Shown in pieces: positions 32,398 through 41,656 of a stretch of 64,000 nucleotides of DNA. Position 1 is the first letter of the stretch. Each line of letters opens with the position of its first letter. The position numbers and the translations under genes are program-made. The notes beneath the pieces were generated by a model. That model was not told where the DNA came from and ran no database searches. It saw only the letters and a list, made by a program, of their open reading frames with translations. Origin of the DNA: Phenylobacterium hankyongense (lineage in GTDB: Bacteria; Pseudomonadota; Alphaproteobacteria; Caulobacterales; Caulobacteraceae); assembly GCF_003254505.1 (NCBI RefSeq), contig NZ_QFYP01000001.1:2216001-2280000 (forward strand). Direction: 5' to 3'.

Positions 32398-34056
32398 TTG
32401 AACGCGATACCCCCGGCCTCCCGCGCAGGCCGCGAGACGACCACTCGCCCGGTCGTGGCCGCCCCGTACGCGCCCGACGCCGGGCTCCCGTGGCCGGGCC
32501 TCGCCCGCCTCCCGGCCTGGCTGCGGCTCGCGGATCCGCAGGTGGCCGCCGCGGTCGCGATAATCTCGGCGTTCACCGTGTTGCGGCTGCTCGCCGCGGC
32601 CTGGGTCGGCCTGGGGGTCGATGAGGCCTACACCCTCGCCATCAGCCGCCGCCTGGCGCTCTCCTATTACGACCACCCGCCGCTGCATCAGTGGATCGTC
32701 CATCTGTTCGGCGATGTCCTGGGTTATGGGCGCGCGGCCCGCCTGCCGTTCGTCCTCCTGTTCGCCGGGTCGTCGTGGATGCTCTTCCGGCTCACCCGCC
32801 ACCTGTTCGGGGCGCGAGCCGGCGTCTGGGCGGTGGTCGCCCTCAACCTGTCGGCCTTTTTCAGCGTCATCGCCGGCGGCTGGGTGCTGCCGGACGGTCC
32901 GCTGATCTTCTGCCTGCTGGCCGCCGCCGATCAGCTCGCGAGGATCCTGTTCCCAGCGCCCGCCGCGCTGGGGGCAAGGGCAAGCGGATCGATGCGCGCC
33001 TGGGCGCTCGCGGGGATCTGGATCGGCCTCGCCGGCCTGTCCAAATACCAGGCCATCCTCTACGCCGCGGGACTGGTGATCTTGCTGGCGGCGTCGCGTG
33101 CCGACCGCGGGCAGTTGAAGCGCCCCGGGCCCTATGTGGCGGCGCTGATCGCCGCGGTGATCGTCTCGCCGGTCATCGTGTGGAACGCCCAGCATCATTG
33201 GGTGTCGTTCCTGTTCCAGGGAGGGCGCGGGCTTCCTGGCCATGGGCTGCGGCCGGGCGGCCCCGTCGTGGCCTTCCTCGGCCAGGCCGCGGTGATGCTC
33301 CCCTGGGTGATGGCGCCCCTGGTGATGGCCCTGTGGCGCCCCGGCCCGGCCGGTTGGGGCAGCCGTCGGCGATGGTTCTGCCTGGCCCTGAGCGGGCCGG
33401 CGATCCTGCTGTTCACCCTCACGCCCATCTGGGGCCAGGCCTCGCTGCCGCACTGGGCCATGCCCGGCTGGCTCTTCGTCATGCCGCTGGCCGGCGAGTT
33501 CATGGCGCGGGAGTCCGCCGTCAAGCCCTGGCCGCGGACCTGGGCGGCGCTGTCGTTCTGCGCCTTCCTGGCGCTCTGGTCGTTCGTGGTGGTGGAAGCG
33601 GCGACGGGCTGGCTCGGGCGCGCCTGGCCGGCGGTCTTCACGCACGGCGACCCCACGCTGGAATCGGTCGAATGGACGTCGGCGCAGGTCCTGGACCACT
33701 CGGCCGTCATGGCCGACCCCGGCCTCTTCCTCATCGCCGCGAAGTGGAACGAGGCCGGGCGACTGGTCGAGGCCTTCGGCGCGCGGCGTCCGATCGTCGT
33801 CGCCTCCTCCGATCCGCGGGGCTTCGCCTATGACGGCGCACCGGGGTCGCTGGTCGGTCGCGACGGGCTTCTGGTGGTCGAGCGCCCGGACGCCGAGACC
33901 ACCCTCGCACGATTGCGACCGTGCTTCGCCACCGTGCAGCCGGCCGGAAGCGTCCAGTTCGGGCGGCAAGGATCCCCGGAGGTGCGCCTCGAGACCTTCG
34001 TCGGCCGGCGATTGTCCGCGCATTGCGCCGGGCTGGGGACGCTGCCGCCGCGATGA
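32398..34056 (+). CDS. Glycosyltransferase family 39-like integral membrane protein
   Basis: The 552-residue protein has about ten hydrophobic helices. The first periplasmic loop carries the acidic catalytic-type motif GLGVDEAYTLAISRRL, followed by YYDHPPLHQWIVHLFG, both typical of the ArnT/PMT_2 group. These enzymes transfer sugars from polyprenyl-phosphate carriers to lipid A or proteins on the outer face of the inner membrane. The start used is TTG 32398; a GTG at 32455 is possible. It is unlinked to its neighbours and separated by gaps of over 180 bp. Confidence 0.85.
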   Translation: MNAIPPASRAGRETTTRPVVAAPYAPDAGLPWPGLARLPAWLRLADPQVAAAVAIISAFTVLRLLAAAWVGLGVDEAYTLAISRRLALSYYDHPPLHQWIVHLFGDVLGYGRAARLPFVLLFAGSSWMLFRLTRHLFGARAGVWAVVALNLSAFFSVIAGGWVLPDGPLIFCLLAAADQLARILFPAPAALGARASGSMRAWALAGIWIGLAGLSKYQAILYAAGLVILLAASRADRGQLKRPGPYVAALIAAVIVSPVIVWNAQHHWVSFLFQGGRGLPGHGLRPGGPVVAFLGQAAVMLPWVMAPLVMALWRPGPAGWGSRRRWFCLALSGPAILLFTLTPIWGQASLPHWAMPGWLFVMPLAGEFMARESAVKPWPRTWAALSFCAFLALWSFVVVEAATGWLGRAWPAVFTHGDPTLESVEWTSAQVLDHSAVMADPGLFLIAAKWNEAGRLVEAFGARRPIVVASSDPRGFAYDGAPGSLVGRDGLLVVERPDAETTLARLRPCFATVQPAGSVQFGRQGSPEVRLETFVGRRLSAHCAGLGTLPPR

Positions 34057-34238
34057 GGGTTGCATAGCCATAGCGCCACCCGCTTGGCGTGGCGGCGATC
34101 AGCTTACCTATCAGCCTGCCTTGAAATCCTCGCCCATGGAGGTCCGCTTCAGGCCGCGCGGTCCCTTGCGATCCGCGCCCGAAGCCACACCTTTGCGGCC
34201 AGCGCAGCGGCGCGCCCGGACAATCTCGGAGATCCTGC

Positions 34239-35363
34239 ATGGCGAAGTCCCACCCGGCCCGTTCGGCCGACGCCCTATTCGAGCCGGCGACGGCGGGCGC
34301 CCTGCAGCTCACCAACCGCATCGTGATGGCGCCGCTGACCCGCAACCGCGCGGGGCCGGACCTGGTCCCCAGCGACCTCGCCGCCGAATACTATTCGCAG
34401 CGCGCCACCGCCGGCCTGATCATCGCCGAGGCCACGCAGATCTCCGCCCAGGCCCAGGGCTACGCCGACACGCCCGGGGTCTACTCCGACGCCCAGGTGG
34501 CGGGCTGGCGGGCGGTGACCGATGCGGTGCACGCCAAGGGCGGCAAGATCGTCCTGCAGGTCTGGCACACCGGCCGGGTCTCCCACACCCTGTTCCAGAA
34601 GGACGGCCAGGCGCCGGTCGGCCCCTCAGGCATCCGCGCCGCCACCAAGACCTTCGTCGCCGGCCAGGGCTTCGTCGACGTGTCGGAGCCGCGCGCCCTG
34701 CGCCTGGACGAGATCCCGGGGATCGTCGACGACTTCCGCCACGCCGCGCGCCGCGCCATCGAGGCGGGCTTCGACGGGGTGGAACTGCATGGCGCCCACG
34801 GCTACCTGCTCGACGCCTTCCTGCGCGACGGGACCAACGACCGGACCGACGCCTATGGCGGCTCGATCGCCAACCGCGCCCGGCTGATCCTCGAGGCGGC
34901 CAAGGCGGTCGCCGACGAGATCGGCGCCGACCGCGTCGGCGTGCGCCTGTCGCCCGTGTCGCCGGCCGGCGACTCCAAGGACAGCGATCCGCAGGCGCTG
35001 TTCAACCACGTGGCGGACGGCCTCAATCCGCTGGGCCTCGCCTACCTCCATGTCGTGGAGGGTGCGACCGGCGGGGCGCGCGACAACGAGCCGTTCGACT
35101 ATGCGGCCCTGCGCGACCGCTTCAACGGGGTCTGGATGGTCAACAACGGCTACGACAGGGCCATGGCCCTGGCCGCCATCGCCAGCGGTCGGGCCGACCT
35201 GGTGTCGTTCGGGCGCGCCTTCATCGCCAATCCCGACCTCGTGCGGCGGCTGCGCGAAGACGCCCCGCTCAACGAGCTTCTGGGGCGCGACACCCTCTAT
35301 GGCGGCGGCGCGCACGGCTACACCGACTATCCCACCCTGGACGCGATCGCCGCCGTCGCCTGA
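34239..35363 (+). CDS. Old yellow enzyme-family alkene reductase (NemA-like)
   Basis: The 374-residue TIM-barrel flavoprotein has VMAPLTRNRAGPD at the first FMN strand, IVLQVWHTGRVSH, FDGVELHGAHGYLLDAFLRDGTNDR (His-Gly-Ala-His substrate-binding pair) and DLVSFGRAFIANPDL at the phosphate site. It reduces activated C=C bonds, N-ethylmaleimide or nitrate esters with NADPH and FMN. It is monocistronic, with 182 bp before and 204 bp after, and no recognisable repressor nearby. The 34057-34238 gap shows no gene. Confidence 0.92.
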   Translation: MAKSHPARSADALFEPATAGALQLTNRIVMAPLTRNRAGPDLVPSDLAAEYYSQRATAGLIIAEATQISAQAQGYADTPGVYSDAQVAGWRAVTDAVHAKGGKIVLQVWHTGRVSHTLFQKDGQAPVGPSGIRAATKTFVAGQGFVDVSEPRALRLDEIPGIVDDFRHAARRAIEAGFDGVELHGAHGYLLDAFLRDGTNDRTDAYGGSIANRARLILEAAKAVADEIGADRVGVRLSPVSPAGDSKDSDPQALFNHVADGLNPLGLAYLHVVEGATGGARDNEPFDYAALRDRFNGVWMVNNGYDRAMALAAIASGRADLVSFGRAFIANPDLVRRLREDAPLNELLGRDTLYGGGAHGYTDYPTLDAIAAVA

Positions 35364-35567
35364 GCCGTGACCTGAGCGCGCAGGGTCTGGTGGGGCGGCG
35401 CTGACGCGCCGGTCGGCCAGGCTTCTGCCGCCCAAGAGTGCACGAATCCCGCGCGAATCGCCCACTTACTAAGCGACCGCAGGTCGTTGTACGCTCTGGA
35501 AGTGTCTTTTGATGCGCCGGGCGTCGCGAACGCTAAGCCTGCGCGCGGGGGCGTAGGGGTCGGTACC

Positions 35568-36233
35568 GTGAGAATAATGGTGGTTGAGGATGATCCGCGG
35601 CTGGCCCGCGGGATCGTCGGTTCACTGAAGGCGGAAGGCTATGCCGTCGACCATTTCGGCGAGGGCGAGGAAGCCATAGAGCAGTCCGGCTGCGAGCCCT
35701 ACAGCACCATCGTGCTGGACCTCGGTCTGCCGGACGTGGACGGGCTGGAGGTCCTGCGCCGGATGCGGCGCGGCGGTTGCCGCACCCCGGTGCTGATCCT
35801 GACCGCGCGCGACACCCTGAACGACCGGGTCAGCGGCCTGGACCAGGGCGCCGACGACTACATGTCGAAGCCCTTCGAGCCGGCGGAATTCCAGGCCCGG
35901 GTCCGCGCCCTGGTGCGGCGGGGCCAGAACGCCCCCGACCCGATCCTGCAGTTCGGCGGCCTGCTGCTCGACCGGTCGAGCCGGGTGGCCACGCTGAACG
36001 GCCGTCCGCTGGCGCTGCGCCGGCGCGAGATGGCGGTGCTGGAGGCGCTGATGGCGCGGGCCGGCAAGCTGATGTCGCGCAACCGGCTGGCGGCCCAGGT
36101 GTTCGACCACGACGCCGAGGTCTCCCCCAATGCGCTGGAGGTCCACGTCGGGCGCCTGCGCCGCAAGCTCCAGCCCGACGGGCCGGAGATCAACACCGTC
36201 CGCGGCCTCGGCTACATCCTCGAAAACGCATGA
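35568..36233 (+). CDS. OmpR-family response regulator
   Basis: The protein has 221 residues from GTG 35568, chosen because AGGGG lies 8 bp upstream and the receiver then begins at once (VRIMVVEDD). A longer frame from 35487 is unlikely. The receiver is intact: Asp8/Asp9, phosphoacceptor Asp51 in VLDLGLPDVDG, LILTARD and YMSKPF. The winged helix (about 130-221) ends VRGLGYILE. It overlaps its kinase by 4 bp. Its position next to cassette A makes it the best candidate to bind the TGWCA-N6-TGWCA boxes upstream of the periplasmic cassettes; this is inference. Confidence 0.9.
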   Translation: MRIMVVEDDPRLARGIVGSLKAEGYAVDHFGEGEEAIEQSGCEPYSTIVLDLGLPDVDGLEVLRRMRRGGCRTPVLILTARDTLNDRVSGLDQGADDYMSKPFEPAEFQARVRALVRRGQNAPDPILQFGGLLLDRSSRVATLNGRPLALRRREMAVLEALMARAGKLMSRNRLAAQVFDHDAEVSPNALEVHVGRLRRKLQPDGPEINTVRGLGYILENA

Positions 36234-37747
36234 GGCTCCCCGGCCTCGGCTCGCTTCGGGGGCGGATGCTGCTGGCCTTCATCGGCCTGCTGATCGTGTT
36301 GGAAGTCGCCGTGGCGCTCAGCGCGCACGCGATCCTGCACCAGAACTACGACAGCGGCGGCAACCGCATCCTGCTGGGCTCCCTGAAGACCATATCGGTC
36401 GCCTACGCCGCCCCCGAGCCCCTGCGGTCGAAGGTCGTGCCCATGGCGCTGAAGCTTCTGAGGCGGCGCGCCCGGCCGATCACCTATTACTCGGTCTACA
36501 GCGGCGGCCGGTTCGTCGAGGGCCTGCCGGAGATCCGGCCCCCGAGCGGCAACGAGCCACACATCGACGTCCGCTCGATCTTCGGCGCCCGACTGCCGCA
36601 CATGAGCGAATACGTTGACGCCGAGGATGGCGTCGACGTCCTCGTTCCGGCCTACATCCGCCCGGGGACCTTCCGCGGCGTGCCCGCGCGGATCGGCACC
36701 GAGGTGCGGCGGGCCCCCGGTTTCGCCGAGCCGGTGGTCGTCCAGATCGCCATCGAGGAATCGGTGCTGATGCAGGGCGAGAAGGAGTCGATCGGCTATA
36801 TCGTGATCGTCTTCGGCCTGACCCTGTTGACCGGTGTCTTGGCCTATTGGCAGGCGACCAAGTGGGCGATCCGGCCGTTCGTCGACCTGCAGGCGCAACT
36901 GGAATCGCGGGCCGCCTCGGCCGATTTCCGCTTCAATCCGCTGACCGCCGCACCGCAGGAGGCGGCGACCTTCATCTTCGCCTTCAACGCCCTGCTCGGC
37001 GAGTTGAAGGAGTCCGCCGTCGCCGTGAGCCGGTTCACCTCGGAGGCGTCGCACCAGATGCGCACGCCGCTGGCGGTGCTGCGCACCCATCTGGACCTCG
37101 TCCGCCGCTATGGCGTGGCCAGCAACTTCGGGCAGGAGGGCCTGCATGACATGGACGGCGCCATCGGCACGCTGGAGCGCCTGCTGCTGCAGTTGATCTC
37201 CCTGGCGCGGGCCGAGGAGATGTCCGGACCGGCCGAATTCCGGGAGCCCTTCGACCTGGTGAGCGCCGCCTCCGCCGCGGCGGCCGACCGGTTCGAGCAG
37301 GCCCGTGGGCACAAGGTGGAGCTGAGCTTCGAGGGGACCTACGACAACGCACCGCTGATGGCGGTGGGCCAGCCGTTCCTGGCGCGCGAGCTGGTGGGCA
37401 ACCTGATCGACAACGCCATCCGATACAACACCGCCGGCGGTTCGGTGGTGGTGCGCGTGGAGCGCCAGGGCGGCGCCTGCCGGCTGGCGGTGATCGACGA
37501 CGGCCCCGGCATTCCGGCCGAGTCGCGCGAGCTGGTGTTCGACCGCTTCTACCGCCTGCCGCGCGACACGGAGCGTAACGGCAGCGGCCTCGGCCTGCCC
37601 ATCGTCCGCGCGCTGGCCGAGCGGATGTCGGCGACCCTGGTGCTGGAGGACGGCCCGAACGGGCGGGGACTGGCCGTGGTGGTCGACTTCGCGGCGGCGG
37701 AGCCGGGCTCTGCGGAGGCCTCGCGCCTCAAGGACGTCGCCGCCTAG
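36230..37747 (+). CDS. Sensor histidine kinase (TctE/QseC-like)
   Basis: The protein has 505 residues from ATG 36230, overlapping the regulator stop. Membrane helices at about 10-32 and 185-205 enclose a periplasmic region of about 150 residues, in the range of the two-component sensor domain found in TctE-type kinases. HisKA has His275 in SEASHQMRTPLAVLRTH. HATPase_c has NLIDNAIRYN, VIDDGPGIPAES and GSGLGLPIV, all intact. TctE relatives sense carboxylates, so a small periplasmic acid is a reasonable guess for the ligand. The gene converges on cassette A with a 4-bp gap. Confidence 0.9.
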   Translation: MRLPGLGSLRGRMLLAFIGLLIVLEVAVALSAHAILHQNYDSGGNRILLGSLKTISVAYAAPEPLRSKVVPMALKLLRRRARPITYYSVYSGGRFVEGLPEIRPPSGNEPHIDVRSIFGARLPHMSEYVDAEDGVDVLVPAYIRPGTFRGVPARIGTEVRRAPGFAEPVVVQIAIEESVLMQGEKESIGYIVIVFGLTLLTGVLAYWQATKWAIRPFVDLQAQLESRAASADFRFNPLTAAPQEAATFIFAFNALLGELKESAVAVSRFTSEASHQMRTPLAVLRTHLDLVRRYGVASNFGQEGLHDMDGAIGTLERLLLQLISLARAEEMSGPAEFREPFDLVSAASAAAADRFEQARGHKVELSFEGTYDNAPLMAVGQPFLARELVGNLIDNAIRYNTAGGSVVVRVERQGGACRLAVIDDGPGIPAESRELVFDRFYRLPRDTERNGSGLGLPIVRALAERMSATLVLEDGPNGRGLAVVVDFAAAEPGSAEASRLKDVAA

Positions 37748-37751
37748 GTCG

Positions 37752-38162
37752 CTACGGCCGCCGGACGATGGGAATGGTCTTCAGCGCCTCGACGTCGGCC
37801 GGCAGCTCGGCCTTGCCAGCCGGATAGTGGTTCACGCTCAGCATGTAGGCCAGGATGTCGGCGTAGGCCTGGTTGCTCAGGCCGCCGGGCCCGTCGGCCG
37901 GCATCGAGGCCTTGGTGAAGTGGTACAGCTCGCCCAGCGTGCGGCCCTCCCACTGCGCCCAGAACGGACCCGAGATCGCCGGGCTTCCGCCGCCGCCGCC
38001 CAGCGTCGGCCCATGGCAGCGGGCGCACTCGGCGTCGTACTGGCCCTGGCCGCGCTTCGCCTGGTCGGCGGAATAGACGCCGTCGTTGACGCTGGCGGCA
38101 TGGGCCACGCCTGCGCCCGCGAGGATCGCCACGGAGGCCAGGAGCGTTGCGATACGGGTCAT
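37752..38162 (-). CDS. Periplasmic cytochrome c (cassette A)
   Basis: The protein has 136 residues. A Sec signal peptide (about 1-22, ending AHAAS) precedes a class I cytochrome c domain with CARCH at Cys46-His50 and a likely axial Met in ASMPADGPGGLS. Its start overlaps the PQQ dehydrogenase stop by 4 bp. It is the natural electron acceptor for that dehydrogenase, passing electrons to the respiratory chain. It is the last gene of cassette A. Confidence 0.9.
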   Translation of the reverse strand: MTRIATLLASVAILAGAGVAHAASVNDGVYSADQAKRGQGQYDAECARCHGPTLGGGGGSPAISGPFWAQWEGRTLGELYHFTKASMPADGPGGLSNQAYADILAYMLSVNHYPAGKAELPADVEALKTIPIVRRP

Positions 38163-40135
38163 GGCAGGCTCAGCGCGACGAACTCGGGCGCGTGGGTGCG
38201 CGAGCCGATGGTGACCAGGAGATACTGCTTGCCCTTGTACATGTAGGTCATCGGCGAGGCCGTCGATCCGGCCGGCAGCTTCATCTCCCAGACCACCGCG
38301 CCGGTCGCCTTGTCGTAGGCCCGCAGCTTGTTGTCGAAATAGGGCTCGAGCGGGAGATCGCCGTCGCGGGTGCGGCCATTCAGGCTCACCGGGTCGGCCT
38401 GCACCACGAACAGCAGGGTCTTGGTGGCGACCGGCATGTCGTGGCTGGGCATGCCCAGCGGCGGCAGGGTCAGGCCCTTCAGCGCCGGATGGCTGCGCGG
38501 ACCGTCGGCGTTGGCCACCGTCCACAGGGTCTCGCCCCGGTTCAGGTCGATGGCGACGATGCTGCCGTAGGGCGGCTTGACCAGCGGCAGGCCCTGAGGC
38601 CCGTCGGCGAGGGCGCGCGGCCCCTTGGTGTAGCGCAGGTTGGTCTGCGCCGGGTCGCCGGGCAGCACTTCCAGCAGCAGCGGCCGCGTGAAGGTGGGCA
38701 CGAACAGGACGTTGGTGTCGGGATCGAGGCTGGCGCCGTACCAGCCCGCGCCGCCGGCGGGGACCTGCAGCACGGCCTGTTTCTCGCCGGGACCGCCGCG
38801 GACCACGGCAGGGGTGAAGATCGGGCCCAGCACGTAGTCCTTGGCCATCTTCAGGCCCTCGGCGCGCAGCTCCGGCGTGAAGTCGATGAGGTCGTCGGTG
38901 GTGACGCCCTGCCGCTCATAGGCCGGCGGCTTGGTGGGCATGGGCTGGGTCGGCGAGGTGACCTCGCCCGGCGTCGTCGAGGTCGGCACGGGCCGCTCGA
39001 CGATCGGCCAGACCGGCTTGCCGGTGGTGCGGTCGAGCACGAAGGTCGAGCCGAACTTGGTCAGCTGGACCACCGCCTTGATCGACTTCCCGCCCACCTT
39101 GAGGTCGGCGAGGATCGGGCCGTTGTTGAGGTCGTAGTCCCACAGGTCGTGGTGGACGGCCTGGAAGTGCCAGGCGTGCGCGCCGGTCTCGCAGTTCAGC
39201 GCCACCAGGGAGTCGGTGAACAGGTTGTCGCCCAGCCGGTGGCCGCCGTAGTTGTCGTTGGTCGGCGAGCCGGTCGGCAGGTAGACCAGCCCCAGCTGGC
39301 TGTCCGAGCTCAGCGGCGCCCAGACATTGCCTTCGCCGGTATAGCGCCAGGAGTCGTTCTTCCAGGTCTCGTTGCCCGGCTGGCCGGCCTGCGGGATCGG
39401 GTTGAAGGTCCACAGGCGCTTGCCGGTGCGGACGTCGAACGCCTGGACGACGCCGGGCGGCTCTTCCTTGTTCGAGGGGGCGTCGGTCATCGCCGCGCCG
39501 ACGATGGCGACGTTGCGGCAGATCGTCGGCCAGCCGCGCCAGGTGAAGGTCGGGGCCAGCTTGCCGAAGGCGGAATGCAGCTCCGCCCGCCCGCCGTCGC
39601 CGAAGCTTTTGACCAGCCGCCCGGTCTTCGCGTCGATGGCGTAGAGGTGCTCGCCGCGGATGGTCAGGATGCGCTCGTCGGCGCCCTCCCGCCAATAGGA
39701 GACGCCGCGTCCGGACGCGCCGCGCACCGGGTCGCCGGGGAAGCGCTCCTGGCGCCACAGCGTCTTGCCGGTCGCCGGGTCGAAGGCGTCCACCAGGCCC
39801 ATGGCGTTCTGCGCGAACAGCCGGCCGCCAACCATCAGCGGCGTGGACTGGAAATTGGCGCCGGCGCGCAGGCCCGGCTCTTCCGCTTTCAGCTCGTCGG
39901 TGAGGGCCGCGCGCCGCCAGGCGATCGCCAGCTTGCCGACGTTGGCCTTGTTGATCTGGGTGAGCGGCGAATAGCGGTGGAAGTCGGCGTCGCCGCCGTG
40001 CTCAGGCCACTCGCCGTTCGCTGTTCCCGCCGAGGCGGCCAGGGCGGCGCCCGCCAGGCCGGACGCCATGGCGAGGGCCGCCGCGCCGACGGCGAGCCGT
40101 CGGCGCAGGGAAGCTGCGGTGACTGCCGCGGTCAT
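38159..40135 (-). CDS. Periplasmic PQQ-dependent dehydrogenase (cassette A)
   Basis: The 658-residue protein has a signal peptide (about residues 1-34) and then an eight-bladed quinoprotein propeller beginning GEWPEHGGDADFHRYSPLTQIN. Tryptophan-docking repeats include TGKTLWRQERF, TGKRLWTFNPIPQ and TGKPVWPIVERPVP, and the C-terminus has ATGAVVWEMKLPAGSTASPMTY. It has no heme domain and no adjacent-Cys pair, as in the membrane glucose dehydrogenase group. It would oxidise an alcohol or sugar-like substrate in the periplasm. It overlaps its amidohydrolase and cytochrome neighbours by 4 bp each, so the three are one translational unit. No pqq synthesis genes are in the window. Confidence 0.92.
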   Translation of the reverse strand: MTAAVTAASLRRRLAVGAAALAMASGLAGAALAASAGTANGEWPEHGGDADFHRYSPLTQINKANVGKLAIAWRRAALTDELKAEEPGLRAGANFQSTPLMVGGRLFAQNAMGLVDAFDPATGKTLWRQERFPGDPVRGASGRGVSYWREGADERILTIRGEHLYAIDAKTGRLVKSFGDGGRAELHSAFGKLAPTFTWRGWPTICRNVAIVGAAMTDAPSNKEEPPGVVQAFDVRTGKRLWTFNPIPQAGQPGNETWKNDSWRYTGEGNVWAPLSSDSQLGLVYLPTGSPTNDNYGGHRLGDNLFTDSLVALNCETGAHAWHFQAVHHDLWDYDLNNGPILADLKVGGKSIKAVVQLTKFGSTFVLDRTTGKPVWPIVERPVPTSTTPGEVTSPTQPMPTKPPAYERQGVTTDDLIDFTPELRAEGLKMAKDYVLGPIFTPAVVRGGPGEKQAVLQVPAGGAGWYGASLDPDTNVLFVPTFTRPLLLEVLPGDPAQTNLRYTKGPRALADGPQGLPLVKPPYGSIVAIDLNRGETLWTVANADGPRSHPALKGLTLPPLGMPSHDMPVATKTLLFVVQADPVSLNGRTRDGDLPLEPYFDNKLRAYDKATGAVVWEMKLPAGSTASPMTYMYKGKQYLLVTIGSRTHAPEFVALSLP

Positions 40136-41361
40136 TGCGGGACCTGGCTCGGATCCGTGACGTTCTTGAACACCTTGCCGCCCTTCATCACGAACAGCAC
40201 ACGCTTCAGGCTGGTGATGTCCTTCAGCGGATCGCCCTCGACGGCGATGATGTCGGCCTCCATGCCCGGCTTGATCGAGCCGGTCACATCGCCGAGTCGC
40301 AGCGAGGTGGCGTCGAGCGAGGTGACCGAGACGATGGCGTCCATGGCCGGCTGGCCGTTCTGCACGCGCCAGATGACCTCGTTGGCGTTGTGGCCTTCGG
40401 CCCCGGCGTTGGTGTCGCCGCCGGTCAGGATCTTCAGGCCCTTGGTGTGGAACATCATCTGCCAGACGGGCGGGGTGGTCTTCTGGTACTCGACCATGTT
40501 GTCGAAGGCGGCCTGGGTGTAGTTGCCGATGCCGCGGTAGTTGTCCTGGTGGGCCAGGTAGTTCTGTTGCACCACGCCCCAGCTGGGTTCGATGTAGACG
40601 CCGCGCTCGGCCGCCAGGGTCATGTCGGCCTGGGTGGCGAAGCGGGCGTGGGTGACCGCGTAGCAGCCGGCCATGATCGCCTGGTGGACGGCGGCCGAGG
40701 CGTGGGCGTGCACCCAGGTGCGCAGGCCGAGCTTCTTGGCCTCGCCGCAGGCGGCGCCGATCTGGGCGTCGGTGAGGGTCGGGCCGCCGCCGTCGCGGCT
40801 GCTCTTGGACGCGAAGATCTTGATCAGGTCGACGCCCTTGGCGGCGTTCTGTCGGACAAAGTCACGCATGTCCTCCGGGGACATGCTGCTGTCCGAGATC
40901 GGTTGGCCCGAGGTCAGCAGGCGCGGGCCGGGCAGGCGGCCGTCGGCGATCGCGGCGCGCAGCGGCAGGTCGTCATCGGAACCGATGCTCTGGATCGTGG
41001 TGTAGCCGGCCAGCAGGGTGACGTAGACGTTCTCCGCCCACTTCAGAGCCTCTTCCGCCCGGGTCTCGCCCTGGGTGGTCGCCCGGCCCTTGGCGTTGAA
41101 GTGGGTGGTGATGTGCACGTGGGTGTCGATCAGGCCCGGCATGACGGTCAGCTTGCCGAACTCGTAGTCGGCCTTGCCGCCGCCCTTGGCGACGCCGACG
41201 ATCTTCGAGCCGTCGACGGTCACCGTCATGTCGCGCTGCACGCCGCCGAGACCGTCAAGGAGCTCGCCCGCATGGATGCGGATCGGCGCCGCCTGGGCGG
41301 CCGCCGCACACGTCATCAGCGCTGCGGTCGCGCACGCCAGTCGAAACGCCATCTTCGCCAT
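40132..41361 (-). CDS. Secreted amidohydrolase, Xaa-Pro dipeptidase-like (cassette A)
   Basis: The 409-residue protein has a signal peptide (about 1-25). Binuclear metal-site residues are visible: HVH in LIDTHVHITTHF, the bridging Lys in GVDLIKIFASKS, His in WVHAHASAAVH, His in VTHARFA and Asp in GGDTNAGAEG. Its relatives include Caulobacter dipeptidases acting on Xaa-Lys/Arg and N-acyl amino acids, and ochratoxin-hydrolysing amidases. It probably cleaves an amide in the periplasm and is the first gene of cassette A. GGTGAGAAG just before the ATG is the ribosome-binding site. Confidence 0.9.
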   Translation of the reverse strand: MAKMAFRLACATAALMTCAAAAQAAPIRIHAGELLDGLGGVQRDMTVTVDGSKIVGVAKGGGKADYEFGKLTVMPGLIDTHVHITTHFNAKGRATTQGETRAEEALKWAENVYVTLLAGYTTIQSIGSDDDLPLRAAIADGRLPGPRLLTSGQPISDSSMSPEDMRDFVRQNAAKGVDLIKIFASKSSRDGGGPTLTDAQIGAACGEAKKLGLRTWVHAHASAAVHQAIMAGCYAVTHARFATQADMTLAAERGVYIEPSWGVVQQNYLAHQDNYRGIGNYTQAAFDNMVEYQKTTPPVWQMMFHTKGLKILTGGDTNAGAEGHNANEVIWRVQNGQPAMDAIVSVTSLDATSLRLGDVTGSIKPGMEADIIAVEGDPLKDITSLKRVLFVMKGGKVFKNVTDPSQVPQ

Positions 41362-41656
41362 CTTCTCACCCCGAGCCCCAAAACCTGGAAAAAACGCTAG
41401 GCCCCGCTAGCTGGCGCCAACCTGTCACGCGGCCGCCTCGCAGGCGCGAGCTTGTTGTCAGCTTGATGACAGCAACGAGACCTAGTGTCCCAACGTGGAC
41501 CTAAGGGCGGCGACCTCGGGGCGACAGACACACCAGGCCGCCAGCAGACAAGACGTCGGGGCGCCTTGCCCCCCGTCATCTGACTAATCCCAGGACCCAA
41601 ACGGGGGTGATGAGCACCGCGAGGGCCATCACGTATTGGATGCATACGGGGATACT
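41362..41656. promoter_or_regulatory. Divergent promoter region of cassette A and its TonB receptor
   Basis: These 295 bp hold no gene. The main feature is TTGTTGTCA and TGACAGCAA around GCTTGA (41452-41475), containing the box TGTCA-N6-TGACA at 41456-41471. A further TGTCA at 41423-41427 is exactly 33 bp (three 11-bp steps) away. Related boxes are at 52685 and 54126-54171. The box is about 95 bp from the amidohydrolase start and 185 bp from the receptor start. Confidence 0.6.
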